From NCBI GenBank assembly GCA_002694035.1, contig NZKY01000036.1, forward strand, positions 1 through 36,950: a stretch of DNA of 36,950 bases, written 5' to 3'. Position numbers and translations under genes: made by a program. Under the pieces are notes generated by a model. That model made no database searches and had not been told where the DNA came from. It saw only the letters and a list, made by a program, of their open reading frames with translations. The stretch is from Opitutia bacterium. Its GTDB lineage: Bacteria > Verrucomicrobiota > Verrucomicrobiia > Opitutales > Seribacteraceae. This document shows, piece after piece, positions 1 through 10,164 of the stretch (position 1 is its first letter; every line of letters starts with the position of its first letter).

Positions 1-12
1 TTTTTCTGTCAT
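1..12 (-). CDS. Start of a further thi-operon gene (partial, probably thiG)
   Basis: An ATG on the minus strand at 12..10 overlaps the TGA stop of the preceding thiE by the ATGA arrangement used at the other junctions of this operon. Only four codons (M-T-E-K) are visible before the window edge. The identity cannot be read from four residues. Because the operon carries thiS, whose thiocarboxylate is used by thiazole synthase ThiG, thiG is the best guess by context (inference only). Confidence 0.4.
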
Positions 13-650
13 ACTGCCAAAAGTTTATTTTTATTTATTACCTGATTGAACCTACTAACATTTTCGCCATACAAATTATTATTTGATAGAGCAGCACAGA
101 CAGCAATTCCTCTTAGATTAAACTTGGAAATCAAATTACAGTCTGGAAGATCAATTCCACCGATTAAAAAAACTGGAATTGGAGATAATAGATTAACAAT
201 ATTATTGATTTCTGATTCAGATATAATGGGAGTTAAATCAAACTTCGTTTTAGATAAACGATATGGTCCTAAACCAACATAGTTGGCAACCCCATCCAAC
301 TTTACTTTTTTTGCCTCCTCAGAATTATGAACTGTTGAACCAATAAATTTATTTCCCCCTAAGGTTTTTCTTGCAAAAAGTGAAGATCCATCTTTCTTCC
401 CCAAATGTACTCCGTCTATCCCTGTTATTCGGGCTATATCGATGTAATCGTTAATAATTAATATTACATCTTTTTGAGCGGTCGCTTTTGTGGCTTCTTT
501 AACTTGATCTTCAAGTTCGGAATGGGAAAGGGACTTCGAGCGAATTTGAATAAACCTGGCTCCCTTTTGAATTAAGATATTAACCTGCGCTGCATGAGAA
601 AGTTCGGAACTATCTCTGGTGATGCAGAGTAAATTAGGAAATTCTATCAT
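9..650 (-). CDS. thiE: Thiamine-phosphate synthase ThiE
   Basis: 213 aa, the usual length for ThiE, a cytosolic TIM barrel that joins HMP-pyrophosphate to thiazole phosphate to give thiamine phosphate. Visible family motifs in order: QIRSK near residues 35-39, an N-D pair at 67-68 before DGVHLGKKD (79-87), GSTVH (104-108), GPYRLSKTK (128-136, the pyrophosphate-binding GPxxxTxxK region) and IGGI (163-166). The ATG overlaps the stop of the upstream TenI-like gene (ATGA), so translation is probably coupled. It lies in the TPP-riboswitch-controlled thiC operon. Of the two ThiE-fold proteins in this operon this one keeps the substrate-binding residues and is the likely synthase. Confidence 0.92.
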   Translation of the reverse strand: MIEFPNLLCITRDSSELSHAAQVNILIQKGARFIQIRSKSLSHSELEDQVKEATKATAQKDVILIINDYIDIARITGIDGVHLGKKDGSSLFARKTLGGNKFIGSTVHNSEEAKKVKLDGVANYVGLGPYRLSKTKFDLTPIISESEINNIVNLLSPIPVFLIGGIDLPDCNLISKFNLRGIAVCAALSNNNLYGENVSRFNQVINKNKLLAV

Positions 651-1276
651 AATTGATTTAAGAAAACTGAATTACCGACTTCAAAATTAACAAATTCTTT
701 GAACGCTTTGACTGGATCCCTGCTACCCCATACTGAACCTAATAAAGCTACACCATCGAACCCCACTTCGGATAGTCGTTTTAATTTTTTTCTTCTAACC
801 CCGCCAAGTGCATAAATTTTTGGTTTATTCGGCGACTCTTGAAATTCATTAGATTTGAATAAAGAGAAAATTTCACTTAGAGGCACTTTAGGTTTATAGC
901 CACTTTTAGATATGGACTCATAAACAGGTCCGAAAAATATATAATCTAATTTCTCAGACATATCTTTAAGCTCGTTCAAATTATGATAAGAACGGCTGCT
1001 TGTAGAAAAAATTTCGCTAGAAGGTTCATCAGAACGATAATGATAACCTCCAAGATCAAATTCCTTAACTAACTCAGAATATCGATGAATAACTATATTG
1101 GGCAAATACTTTCTAGGAACTTGCTTTAGATATTCCCTTAACTTTTCACTTTTACAATTTGGTTTCCTTAAATGAAACCTCTTCAATCCAGCATCAAATA
1201 ATTTACACAGTAAATCAACCTCACCGGTTTTAAATGTCGGGGGAGAAATAAGTATTAAACTAGGAAGCTGACTCAT
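647..1276 (-). CDS. TenI/ThiE-like protein (second thiamine-phosphate synthase-fold protein)
   Basis: 209 aa with the ThiE/TenI TIM-barrel pattern: FHLRKP near residue 34, YHYRSDEP near 78-85, SYHN with a histidine near 98, FFGPVYESISKSGY near 114-127, ALGGV near 156 and GFDGVALLGS near 172. The N-D pair and the DGVHLGQ-type segment that ThiE uses for the HMP substrate are replaced (IHRY, YHYRSD), so it resembles TenI, a thiazole tautomerase in some bacteria, or a diverged ThiE. It overlaps thiS upstream and thiE downstream by four bases each (ATGA). Role in the thiazole branch of thiamine synthesis is inferred from context; the exact reaction is uncertain. Confidence 0.75.
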   Translation of the reverse strand: MSQLPSLILISPPTFKTGEVDLLCKLFDAGLKRFHLRKPNCKSEKLREYLKQVPRKYLPNIVIHRYSELVKEFDLGGYHYRSDEPSSEIFSTSSRSYHNLNELKDMSEKLDYIFFGPVYESISKSGYKPKVPLSEIFSLFKSNEFQESPNKPKIYALGGVRRKKLKRLSEVGFDGVALLGSVWGSRDPVKAFKEFVNFEVGNSVFLNQL

Positions 1277-1475
1277 CCTCCCTGAGTTGCTTGAACGAGA
1301 ATAATCCTATCATCTTCATTTAAAGAAATTTCACTTAATTTTTCAGTTGGAACAATTTCTTCGTTTATGGCAACCGCCCATCCAGATAAATCATGCATTT
1401 CTAAATTTTCTAGAAACAAAGCGAGTGATAAACCTTCTTCAATTGTTTTTAAATTATCATTAACATAAATTTTCA

Positions 1476-1476
<1 letters not shown>
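1273..1476 (-). CDS. thiS: Sulfur carrier protein ThiS
   Basis: 67 aa ubiquitin-like small protein starting MKIYVND and ending in the diagnostic Gly-Gly (VQATQGG). In the family the C-terminal glycine is adenylated and thiocarboxylated, and delivers sulfur to thiazole synthase ThiG. A GTG codon lies one codon upstream, but the ATG at 1476 overlaps the thiC stop as TGATG, a common termination-reinitiation arrangement, so the ATG is preferred. The next gene starts within its stop (ATGA). The genes that activate ThiS (thiF, thiG) are not within the window; thiG may follow to the left. Confidence 0.9.
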
Positions 1477-3419
<1,943 letters not shown>

Positions 3420-3451
3420 TTACCTGAGGATACCGACACTAAAGCATCAAG

Positions 3452-3540
3452 TTTTCCCTCCGGCAAAATTACTTGCATCAGGTTCAAAGGGTCACTTGCG
3501 GGACGAACAAGCTTCTCAGTATAACGCCAAATACTCCCCT
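3452..3540 (-). promoter_or_regulatory. TPP (THI-box) riboswitch
   Basis: On the minus strand upstream of thiC the conserved THI elements occur in the correct order: a GGGGAG start (3539..3534), the invariant CTGAGA (about 3517..3512), ACCCTTTGAACCTGAT (about 3493..3478) and a closing CGGAGGGAAA (about 3461..3452). A CTTG/CAAG stem lies between CTGAGA and ACCC as the variable P3 arm, and GCAA/TTGC forms the P5 arm. The aptamer is followed by 47 bases to the ATG. No strong hairpin plus T-run is seen in that stretch, so control of translation start is more likely than transcription termination (inference). Confidence 0.95.
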
Positions 3541-3558
3541 AAACTAAATGACTTTTTA

Positions 3559-3586
3559 ATAATACAGAAAATAAAGGCAACCAAAA
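3559..3586 (-). promoter_or_regulatory. Possible promoter of the thiC operon
   Basis: Minus-strand TATTAT at 3564..3559 is a good -10 candidate about 20 bases before the riboswitch. The matching -35 region (TTTTGG at 3586..3581, 16-base spacer) is weak. It is the only sensible promoter position between the permease gene and the aptamer. Prediction by eye only. Confidence 0.3.
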
Positions 3587-3650
3587 GTATTTAAAATATT
3601 GAATTGATTGGATAACTCGGTGAAATAAACAACTTTAACTGCATAAAATA

Positions 3651-5174
3651 TTAATTAGCTAGAGGAATTAATTTTGAGGCTAACAGACATGAAATCAAGC
3701 CCACCAAAGAAATCGCAGTTAGCAACACAGACCAAGTTTTCAGAGTCTCTTTCTCTGAAAAACCGCTTAATCTTTGTACAACCCAAAAACCGCTATCATT
3801 CATCCAGGAGAGTGTTATGGAACCAAACCCAATAGCCAAATATATGTACAATGAATGATATCCTAAGTCTTGAACATTAGATAATATTGCAGCCATTAAT
3901 CCAACTCCAGTAATCATAGCTACAGTTGCAGAACCCTGAGCGATTCTTATAATTGCAGTAACGAGCCAAGCCAGTAAAATATAAGAAATATTGAAATTAT
4001 TCGAAACATTCTCCATCGCCTTGCCAACTCCACTTAATCTTATCATACCACCGTATGCTCCTCCTGCCCCTGTTATTAAAATTATAATTCCTGCAGTTGA
4101 AATAGGTTCCTTCAATTGAGTTGAAATCAGATTAATTAGAGATTTATCGTTATTTTCATTATTGCTTAAAGATTGTTTAGCCAGAATGAACAAAGAAAAT
4201 ATTGCAGCCAAAAACATTGCTATATTTGGATCTCCGAAAAATGATAGAATCGCAAATAAAGTTTCAAGATCAAAGATTTGTTGCGAATCACTCCCGCTAC
4301 TTTGTAAATCTAGAATTTTTAACAAAGAAACTGATGAAATAAGAACTACAGGTAGTACAATTGGGCAAAAGGAAAGCCAAGTAGAAGGTAATTCAGTTTC
4401 TGGTTTATTAACGATGTCATTTAAGCTTTGTTTATTAGCACCCGCAACTTCACGCATTGGGAAATCGAAATTATTATCAAACCATTTCGAAAGACATATA
4501 ACGATAACAACCGGCAAAATACTGGCGATCAAACCAGCAATAAGGGCTTCACCAATCTCGAGGCCAAGACCATCCGCAATTATCAAAGGTCCGGGAGTAG
4601 GAGGAACCATTGAATGAGTGATCGCTCCAGCGCCTGCCAGCGCCATAACAAAATATAAATAGTTGCCCCCCAAACGAACTGCCATTGCCCTAGCAATTGG
4701 AATTAGCAGAAAGAATACAGTATCAAAAAAAACTGGAATGGAAAGGAGGAAACCACTCAATAAAAGAACCAAACCAGCTCTTTTCTCACCGAAAATTGAA
4801 AGCAAAAAACGAACAATTCTGTCAGCAGCACCACTTTTTAGCATGCATGTTCCTATGATTGCCGCTAGTGCTATGATCAGACCTACGCTTCCAGCTGTAT
4901 TCCCAAAACCCAAAAGAGACCACTTTATAGCCAAATTAAAGTCCATTTCATTAGAATTTACTAAATCCAATCGACTGTGAAATAAGCCCTTATTTTCCTG
5001 TGAAAATTCGGGAAGCGGACTAGAAAGAAGCCCAACAAGTATTGCAGCACTCATAAGGGTCAAAAATGGATGAATTTTTAGCTTTGCAATTCCAATTACG
5101 ACCCAAATTACACTTACAAAAAGAATAAAAAAAGGTGAGTTAATATTTAAAATACTTGAAGCAATGACCGTCAT
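3651..5174 (-). CDS. GntP-family permease (gluconate/organic acid:H+ symporter)
   Basis: 507 aa integral membrane protein with about 12-14 hydrophobic segments spread over the whole length. GntP-type segments are recognisable: a glycine-rich LALAAIIGTCMLKSGAADRI-like stretch near residue 101, PVFFDTVFFLL near 151 and THSMVPPTPGP near 187. The family imports gluconate or related sugar acids and hydroxy acids; substrate cannot be read here. It lies on the same strand upstream of the thiamine operon, but the riboswitch and a 110-base gap separate them, so it is not expected to belong to the thiamine regulon. No Shine-Dalgarno is visible before the ATG. No sugar-acid kinase or dehydratase is adjacent. 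Confidence 0.88.
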   Translation of the reverse strand: MTVIASSILNINSPFFILFVSVIWVVIGIAKLKIHPFLTLMSAAILVGLLSSPLPEFSQENKGLFHSRLDLVNSNEMDFNLAIKWSLLGFGNTAGSVGLIIALAAIIGTCMLKSGAADRIVRFLLSIFGEKRAGLVLLLSGFLLSIPVFFDTVFFLLIPIARAMAVRLGGNYLYFVMALAGAGAITHSMVPPTPGPLIIADGLGLEIGEALIAGLIASILPVVIVICLSKWFDNNFDFPMREVAGANKQSLNDIVNKPETELPSTWLSFCPIVLPVVLISSVSLLKILDLQSSGSDSQQIFDLETLFAILSFFGDPNIAMFLAAIFSLFILAKQSLSNNENNDKSLINLISTQLKEPISTAGIIILITGAGGAYGGMIRLSGVGKAMENVSNNFNISYILLAWLVTAIIRIAQGSATVAMITGVGLMAAILSNVQDLGYHSLYIYLAIGFGSITLSWMNDSGFWVVQRLSGFSEKETLKTWSVLLTAISLVGLISCLLASKLIPLAN

Positions 5175-5218
5175 AAAATTTAAGATTTAAAAATAGTGAA
5201 TATAGGAGAAATATTTAT

Positions 5219-6355
5219 TCATGAAATTTCAAACTTTCCATTTATATGCTTCTTTATAACCCTGTTCAATTCAAGTAAAGAAAGAGCAGACATCGCCTCT
5301 GAAACCGAAAGAGATGTTCTTTTGGATAGTTCATCAAAAGACAATAACTCACCCTCGGAAAGAACTTTGAGGAGTAATTTTTCATTTGGCCCGAAATCAT
5401 GCAGTTGATTAAAATTGTTAGCTAAACTGCTGTTTTCGCCATCGTCCAAATCTAAATTTGTTTGGATGGTATCTAAACAAGGTCTCAAATCTTCAATAAT
5501 ATCGCGAGCAGATGTTATTAATGTAGCACCTTCGCGAATAATTTTGTGGCATCCCGCTGAACTTGGTTGATCAACTCTCCCAGGAACTGCAAAAACTGAA
5601 CGACCTTGTTCAGCACAAAATTGTGCAGTTATCAAACTACCACCAGAATCTGCTGACTCCACTACAACAACTCCTTGGGAGATTCCCGAAACCAAGCGAT
5701 TTCTCATTGGAAATGTTGTACGATCAGCTCTTCTTCCAAAAGGAAATTCTGAAACAACTGCTCCATTCTCCATTATTCTTTTATATAAGGTAAGGTTTTC
5801 CGGAGGATAAATAATATCAAGTCCGCTCCCTAAAAAAGCTAATGTAGGACCACCAGCATCAAGAGCACCTTCATGTGCCGATGTGTCTATACCCCTAGCC
5901 AGGCCACTTACAATACAAAAACCTGCTTTTGTCAAATCGTATGCCAGTTTTTTGGATTGTTTAATTCCATACATGGTAGGAATTCTTGTGCCAACGATAC
6001 CAAAGCATGGACGGTCGGGAATTGTACCCGAAACATATAAGCCTATTGGAGGATCATAAATTTGTAGAAGAAAATCTGGTAAATCTGATTGAATTAAAAA
6101 GGTAGCATTTCTTTGTTTAATTTTTTCCTTCTCAGATTGTAACCATTCATAATTATTGGGATTTTTAATTGAAGAAATTATCTTTTTTCCAACTCCAGGA
6201 ATTGTAATAAGCTCTCTCTCACTTGCTTCAAAAACAGCACAGGGATTCCCTTTAAAAACTGACAATAAATTTTTGGCTGTAATTGGACCAATTCCAGAAA
6301 TACCATTCAATAACAAGAAAGCATCAGAAATGTTATCTTTTAAAAATGAGGTCAA
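5219..6355 (-). CDS. dprA: DNA-processing protein DprA
   Basis: 378 aa. An N-terminal helix-hairpin-helix region (about 10-65, ISGIGPITAKNL and IPGVGKKI) precedes a Rossmann-type DprA core with GIVGTR (119-124), SGLARGID (150-157), FPMRNR (215-220), SGGSLITA (237-244) and GCHKIIREGA (268-277). A C-terminal winged-helix region (about 318-378) follows. DprA binds incoming single-stranded DNA and loads RecA during natural transformation, and is widely conserved. The start is TTG at 6355, immediately after an in-frame TAA, and no ATG lies nearby downstream, so a TTG (or ATT) start is forced. Its location beside glycan genes has no obvious functional meaning. Confidence 0.95.
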   Translation of the reverse strand: MTSFLKDNISDAFLLLNGISGIGPITAKNLLSVFKGNPCAVFEASERELITIPGVGKKIISSIKNPNNYEWLQSEKEKIKQRNATFLIQSDLPDFLLQIYDPPIGLYVSGTIPDRPCFGIVGTRIPTMYGIKQSKKLAYDLTKAGFCIVSGLARGIDTSAHEGALDAGGPTLAFLGSGLDIIYPPENLTLYKRIMENGAVVSEFPFGRRADRTTFPMRNRLVSGISQGVVVVESADSGGSLITAQFCAEQGRSVFAVPGRVDQPSSAGCHKIIREGATLITSARDIIEDLRPCLDTIQTNLDLDDGENSSLANNFNQLHDFGPNEKLLLKVLSEGELLSFDELSKRTSLSVSEAMSALSLLELNRVIKKHINGKFEIS

Positions 6356-6447
6356 TTAAGAAGAAAGATTTTAGAAATGGGTTTAATCGAAGAGTAGTTG
6401 TCTAATCGCAAGGTAAAATAACTCCGCTTTGTTGTAGATGAAGAATA

Positions 6448-7500
6448 TTAAACTTTTTTAAAATCTTGTACTGTTAAGGGATACCCGACCTCAAAATTTG
6501 CAGACGCTCTCGAGCCTAAAACTTCAGTCCACAAACTTGGACAAAGTCCATCTCCAGGTCGAGCAATTCGAAGATTTTCCTCGGTGAAAACCTCATCCTT
6601 TTGCACAGGACGAGACACCAAAATTGATCTCTTAAAAAAAGCACCTGGAGCACTTTTTTCATTTTGGTAATAACCAACTGAACCAATCGCAGCGTGAGCT
6701 ATTTTTACTTGTTCAACCATTTGAGCAAACTCATGAGGAAGCATTGAAAACTCACCATCTATAGAGTCCTCATTACGATCCAAAGTAAAATGTTTTTCGA
6801 TTACGCGTGCACCCATTGATGTGGCTACTACAGCGACTGTACAACCTCTCGAGTGGTCGGATAGTCCAACAGGCATTCCAAATTTAGTTCTTAATATTTT
6901 AATGGATGATAGATTAAAGGAGTCAGGCTCTGCAGGATACTCACTTACACAATGTAATAAGCAAACAAGGGGTGAACCAGAATTCAATAAGACATCGACT
7001 GCTCTTTCAATTTCTACTAAAGAGGATACTCCTACACTTGCGAGGACAGGTCTCCCTGTTTTTCCAATTTCTTCAAGCAGGGGAAAATGATTAAGCTCAA
7101 AAGATGCAACCTTGTATAAAATTGGCTCAATAGTTTTTTCCAAAAAACCTACGGCAGTTTCATCAAACGGAGAGCTAAAAAGAACTGAACCTAATTCTTT
7201 TGCTTTTTCAGCTAGAGGACGATGCCATTCCCAAGGAGTCATCGCCATCGAATAAAGATCATGGAGATACTTTCCAGTCCAAAGACCTTTTTTTATTAAA
7301 AACCTATCATCTTTAGAGTTAACCGTAATTGTTTCAGGTTTGTATGTTTGTAATTTAATTGCATCTGCACCAGCATCAACAGCAGATTCAACAAGTTTTA
7401 AGGCTTTATCTAGGTCACCACCGTGATTCCCAGACAACTCTGCAACTATAAGAGGTCCTGAATCTGCATTTTGGAGCTTTTCTAATATTGTGATCTCCAA
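6448..7500 (-). CDS. pseI: Pseudaminic acid synthase-like NeuB-family protein (PseI)
   Basis: 350 aa NeuB-family synthase, which condenses a modified hexose with phosphoenolpyruvate to make a nine-carbon nonulosonic acid. The barrel begins with AELSGNHGGD (about 20-29), then GADAIKLQTYKPETITV (about 44-60) and TPWEWH, a pattern typical of PseI rather than NeuB sialate synthases. Later segments include SSPFDE, YKVASFEL, SEYPAEP, GLSDHS and EKHFTLDR. A C-terminal antifreeze-like SAF domain spans about 288-350. The start is TTG at 7500, eleven bases after the pseB stop; no in-frame ATG is close. With pseB upstream and a Maf transferase opposite, flagellin glycosylation is the likely use. Another nonulosonate (for example legionaminate) is possible. 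Confidence 0.88.
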   Translation of the reverse strand: MEITILEKLQNADSGPLIVAELSGNHGGDLDKALKLVESAVDAGADAIKLQTYKPETITVNSKDDRFLIKKGLWTGKYLHDLYSMAMTPWEWHRPLAEKAKELGSVLFSSPFDETAVGFLEKTIEPILYKVASFELNHFPLLEEIGKTGRPVLASVGVSSLVEIERAVDVLLNSGSPLVCLLHCVSEYPAEPDSFNLSSIKILRTKFGMPVGLSDHSRGCTVAVVATSMGARVIEKHFTLDRNEDSIDGEFSMLPHEFAQMVEQVKIAHAAIGSVGYYQNEKSAPGAFFKRSILVSRPVQKDEVFTEENLRIARPGDGLCPSLWTEVLGSRASANFEVGYPLTVQDFKKV

Positions 7501-7511
7501 AGCTAAAATCT

Positions 7512-8513
7512 CTAGTTTTTAGGAACAGGAAGATAATCTGATAGTAGATCCGTAAGCTGTTCGTGATTTAAATTCTCACAATTACAATTACTTGCATATT
7601 TAAAACCTTCTGAACAGGAAACCCCGCCTAATATGCCTATTTTGTTGCCCCAAAAAGATTGAATTGGCTGAATAATGTAGTGGTTTTCAAATTCCAATAC
7701 ATTTCTAGATTCGTCTTCAGGAATCAAAATTTCATGCATTTTTTCACCGGGACGAAGACCTATGGTATCCCACTCCGATTCAGGGGCAATCACACTTGCA
7801 ATATCTGCGACAGTACAGGCAGGGATTTTGGGTACAAAAAGCTCACCTCCTACCATTGACTCAAAACATTTGACGACAAAATCAACACCGTCTTTTAAGG
7901 TTATTAAAAAACGAGTCATGTCAGGATTGGTAATAGTAAGCCTTGATGAAGAAGAATTTCGTTGCGAAATAAACAAAGGAATTACACTACCTCGACTTCC
8001 CACAACATTACCATACCGAACAACTGAAAAAGTTGTGCCCCCATCACCTGCATAACTATTAGCAGCAACAAAAATTTTATCAGAACATAGTTTTGTTGCC
8101 CCATATAGATTAACTGGATTGACGGCTTTATCCGTGCTTAGTGCAATCACTTTTTTAACTCCAGAATGTAAAGAGGCTTCAACTACATTCGTAGCTCCAT
8201 CAACATTCGTTTTGATAAATTCATGAGGGTTATATTCTGCTGCTGGCACTTGTTTTAGGGCAGCCGCATGGACCACAAAGTCAACCCCACGCATGGCAAG
8301 ACATAATCGATCTTTATCCCTAACATCACCCAAAAAAAATCTGACTTGAGTATTGGAAAAATCTTCGTCCATTTTCATCTCAGATTGTTTCCACTCATCA
8401 CGAGAATAAACGATAACTCTTCTAGGTCTAAAATTTTGTAAAATTGTTTTAACAAACTTTTGACCAAATGATCCGGTTCCTCCTGTAATAAGAATTGATT
8501 TGTCGTTGAACAT
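7512..8513 (-). CDS. pseB: UDP-GlcNAc 4,6-dehydratase (inverting), PseB
   Basis: 333 aa short-chain dehydrogenase of the PseB group, which makes the first intermediate of pseudaminic acid from UDP-GlcNAc. Visible: NADP-binding GGTGSFG (11-17), SRDE (37-40), HAAALKQVPAAEYNP (about 82-96), catalytic STDKA (126-130) with Tyr137 and Lys141 in the NLYGATK segment, RYGNVVGSRGSV (166-177) and FVPKIP. Cytosolic enzyme. First gene of pseB-pseI, divergent from the plus-strand Maf gene. PseC, PseH, PseG and PseF, needed to complete CMP-pseudaminate, are not adjacent. Confidence 0.93.
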   Translation of the reverse strand: MFNDKSILITGGTGSFGQKFVKTILQNFRPRRVIVYSRDEWKQSEMKMDEDFSNTQVRFFLGDVRDKDRLCLAMRGVDFVVHAAALKQVPAAEYNPHEFIKTNVDGATNVVEASLHSGVKKVIALSTDKAVNPVNLYGATKLCSDKIFVAANSYAGDGGTTFSVVRYGNVVGSRGSVIPLFISQRNSSSSRLTITNPDMTRFLITLKDGVDFVVKCFESMVGGELFVPKIPACTVADIASVIAPESEWDTIGLRPGEKMHEILIPEDESRNVLEFENHYIIQPIQSFWGNKIGILGGVSCSEGFKYASNCNCENLNHEQLTDLLSDYLPVPKN

Positions 8514-8527
8514 ATAAGAACATAATT

Positions 8528-8557
8528 AATGTAGCAGTGCGAGTGAGTCGATTCCAA
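8528..8557 (-). promoter_or_regulatory. Possible promoter of pseB-pseI
   Basis: On the minus strand TTGGAA (8557..8552) and TACATT (8533..8528) are separated by 18 bases and end 14 bases before the pseB ATG. Each box matches the sigma-70 consensus at four of six positions. The divergent gap 8514-8619 is the only place for promoters of both neighbours. Confidence 0.4.
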
Positions 8558-8605
8558 AGATTTTAATGAATCCTAATGCCTTACACCATAAAAATTCCCA
8601 TTGGT

Positions 8606-8614
8606 TGTTATAAT
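8606..8614 (+). promoter_or_regulatory. Extended -10 promoter of the Maf gene, apparently leaderless
   Basis: A perfect extended -10 (TGTTATAAT) ends at 8614, five bases before the ATG at 8620. No -35 match is present at the normal distance, which an extended -10 can tolerate. The expected transcription start falls at about 8620-8622, on the start codon itself, so the mRNA would have no 5' leader. Confidence 0.55.
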
Positions 8615-8619
8615 TTAAT

Positions 8620-10164
8620 ATGAACAATCATTGGTTATCTGAATCATGTGCTGAAGGAGCAAAATCTGCAATTTTACTCGGTCCTTTAGAACCCGATATA
8701 TTAAAAAATGAAATAGAGAAAAACCCTGTCGGAGTATTATGGATAGCTTCTAAGTATGATAATAATTTGAATCTCGATCAAAAGATAACATTCTTTGATA
8801 AAAGTCTCCCTCTGGAATTGTTTAGAAAAACTTTAGAAGATTTCATCATTTTAAATTATGATGCTCCTCCAAATGTAAAAGTTAGTAGTCTCATAGCTAA
8901 TAATTCAATAAAAAGTTACAATGAGTTTCTGGATTTAATTATTGCCGAAATTGATTCAACCATGCGTGCAAGACGAACACGTTCTGAAACCGGTTTCTTG
9001 AGACAAAAACAAATATTTTCGAACCTTGCCGGCTATTTAAATAATAGATTACCTCAAGAATGGAATGACTTAGGAAAAGGAAAGCTTGCTGTGGTAGTTG
9101 GTGCTGGACCTTCATTGGATGTGACACTTCCCTTTCTCAATGATAAGATACCGAGACCTATAATAATTGCTACAGATAGCAGTTTGTCTGCACTTAATAA
9201 GTTGAACATAGATCCAGATTTTGTTGTAAGTATCGATCCAGAAAAATCATTTTCTTCATGTTGTATAAGCGAGTATTTCCCAGGAACAGTTATTCTTTCA
9301 AGTCAATCACACTCGAGTTGGTCTGAAAATTGGAAAGAAAATATTTGTTTTCTTTCCGGAAGAGTCATAACGGAGGATTGGTTTGGTGAAAAAGGAATTT
9401 CAAAAACAAATATTTCAGCAATAAATAATGCTGGTTTAACCGCTCTTTCTGTTGCGAACTTCTTAGATCCAGCGGCAATCCTTATGATTGGAATGGATTT
9501 AGCTTCTACAGGTCATGGGCAACAGAGGTATGCCGAAGTTACAGGTCGTGACCACATAATAATTAATGCAGCTCATTACCATGAAATACCTGGAAATTTT
9601 AGCGAAAGTGTACCCACCCCATTCCTATCTGACTGGCAAGAAACATCCGAGTTTTGTAAGAAAATATCAAAATCTAAACTTCTAATAAACTTAAATGATC
9701 GAGGCGGCAAATTGGATGGATCAACATTAATCCATCCCAATGAAACTGAAGAATTGAAAGAAGCTTTAAATCAAAACATATCACCCTTCTCAACTCATCA
9801 AACTTCAAAACTACCACCCAAAAAATGCTTAAAAGAAATGGGTCTTAATCAACTTCTCACTATTCTTACTGAGCTATGCGATCAATGCTGGTCAAAGTTG
9901 CAGATTGTTGACCTTGAAGATAAGACTTCTATTCGAAACTTTCTCATAGATACATTTTCAAACAAGGATTTCGCTTCCCTGTTTGGAGATTTCGCATTTT
10001 CAATTTTGCCCAAAATCTCACAAGGCAAAAAACCATCATTGGAAGATTTACAAATTGCTTTTGAACAACTTAGAAATTTACTGTGGATTTTAGAAGACGC
10101 GATCTTAGAATCAAAACCAAGTAAAGAATTCATCCAAAGATTCTTAACCGAAAGATTTGACTAG
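8620..10164 (+). CDS. Maf/DUF115 motility-associated glycosyltransferase
   Basis: 514 aa, the only plus-strand gene of the window. The central DUF115 (6-hydroxymethylpterin pyrophosphokinase MptE-like) domain shows VVVGAGPSLD (158-167), an ATDSSLSAL segment (184-192), FVVSIDP (201-207), and IGMDLA (290-295), with a helical C-terminal region. Proteins of this family (Maf) in motile bacteria transfer pseudaminic or legionaminic acid to flagellin before export. The neighbouring pseB and pseI support that role (inference). Its own upstream signal is an extended -10 placed directly before the ATG. Its stop shares CTAG with the stop of the convergent aminotransferase gene. The N-terminal 130 residues are not recognised as a separate domain. 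Confidence 0.82.
   Translation: MNNHWLSESCAEGAKSAILLGPLEPDILKNEIEKNPVGVLWIASKYDNNLNLDQKITFFDKSLPLELFRKTLEDFIILNYDAPPNVKVSSLIANNSIKSYNEFLDLIIAEIDSTMRARRTRSETGFLRQKQIFSNLAGYLNNRLPQEWNDLGKGKLAVVVGAGPSLDVTLPFLNDKIPRPIIIATDSSLSALNKLNIDPDFVVSIDPEKSFSSCCISEYFPGTVILSSQSHSSWSENWKENICFLSGRVITEDWFGEKGISKTNISAINNAGLTALSVANFLDPAAILMIGMDLASTGHGQQRYAEVTGRDHIIINAAHYHEIPGNFSESVPTPFLSDWQETSEFCKKISKSKLLINLNDRGGKLDGSTLIHPNETEELKEALNQNISPFSTHQTSKLPPKKCLKEMGLNQLLTILTELCDQCWSKLQIVDLEDKTSIRNFLIDTFSNKDFASLFGDFAFSILPKISQGKKPSLEDLQIAFEQLRNLLWILEDAILESKPSKEFIQRFLTERFD

Noticed and set aside
4162-4617. Open plus-strand frame of 151 codons opposite the GntP permease
   Set aside because: Composition reflects the complement of membrane-helix codons; the minus-strand permease has clear family motifs.
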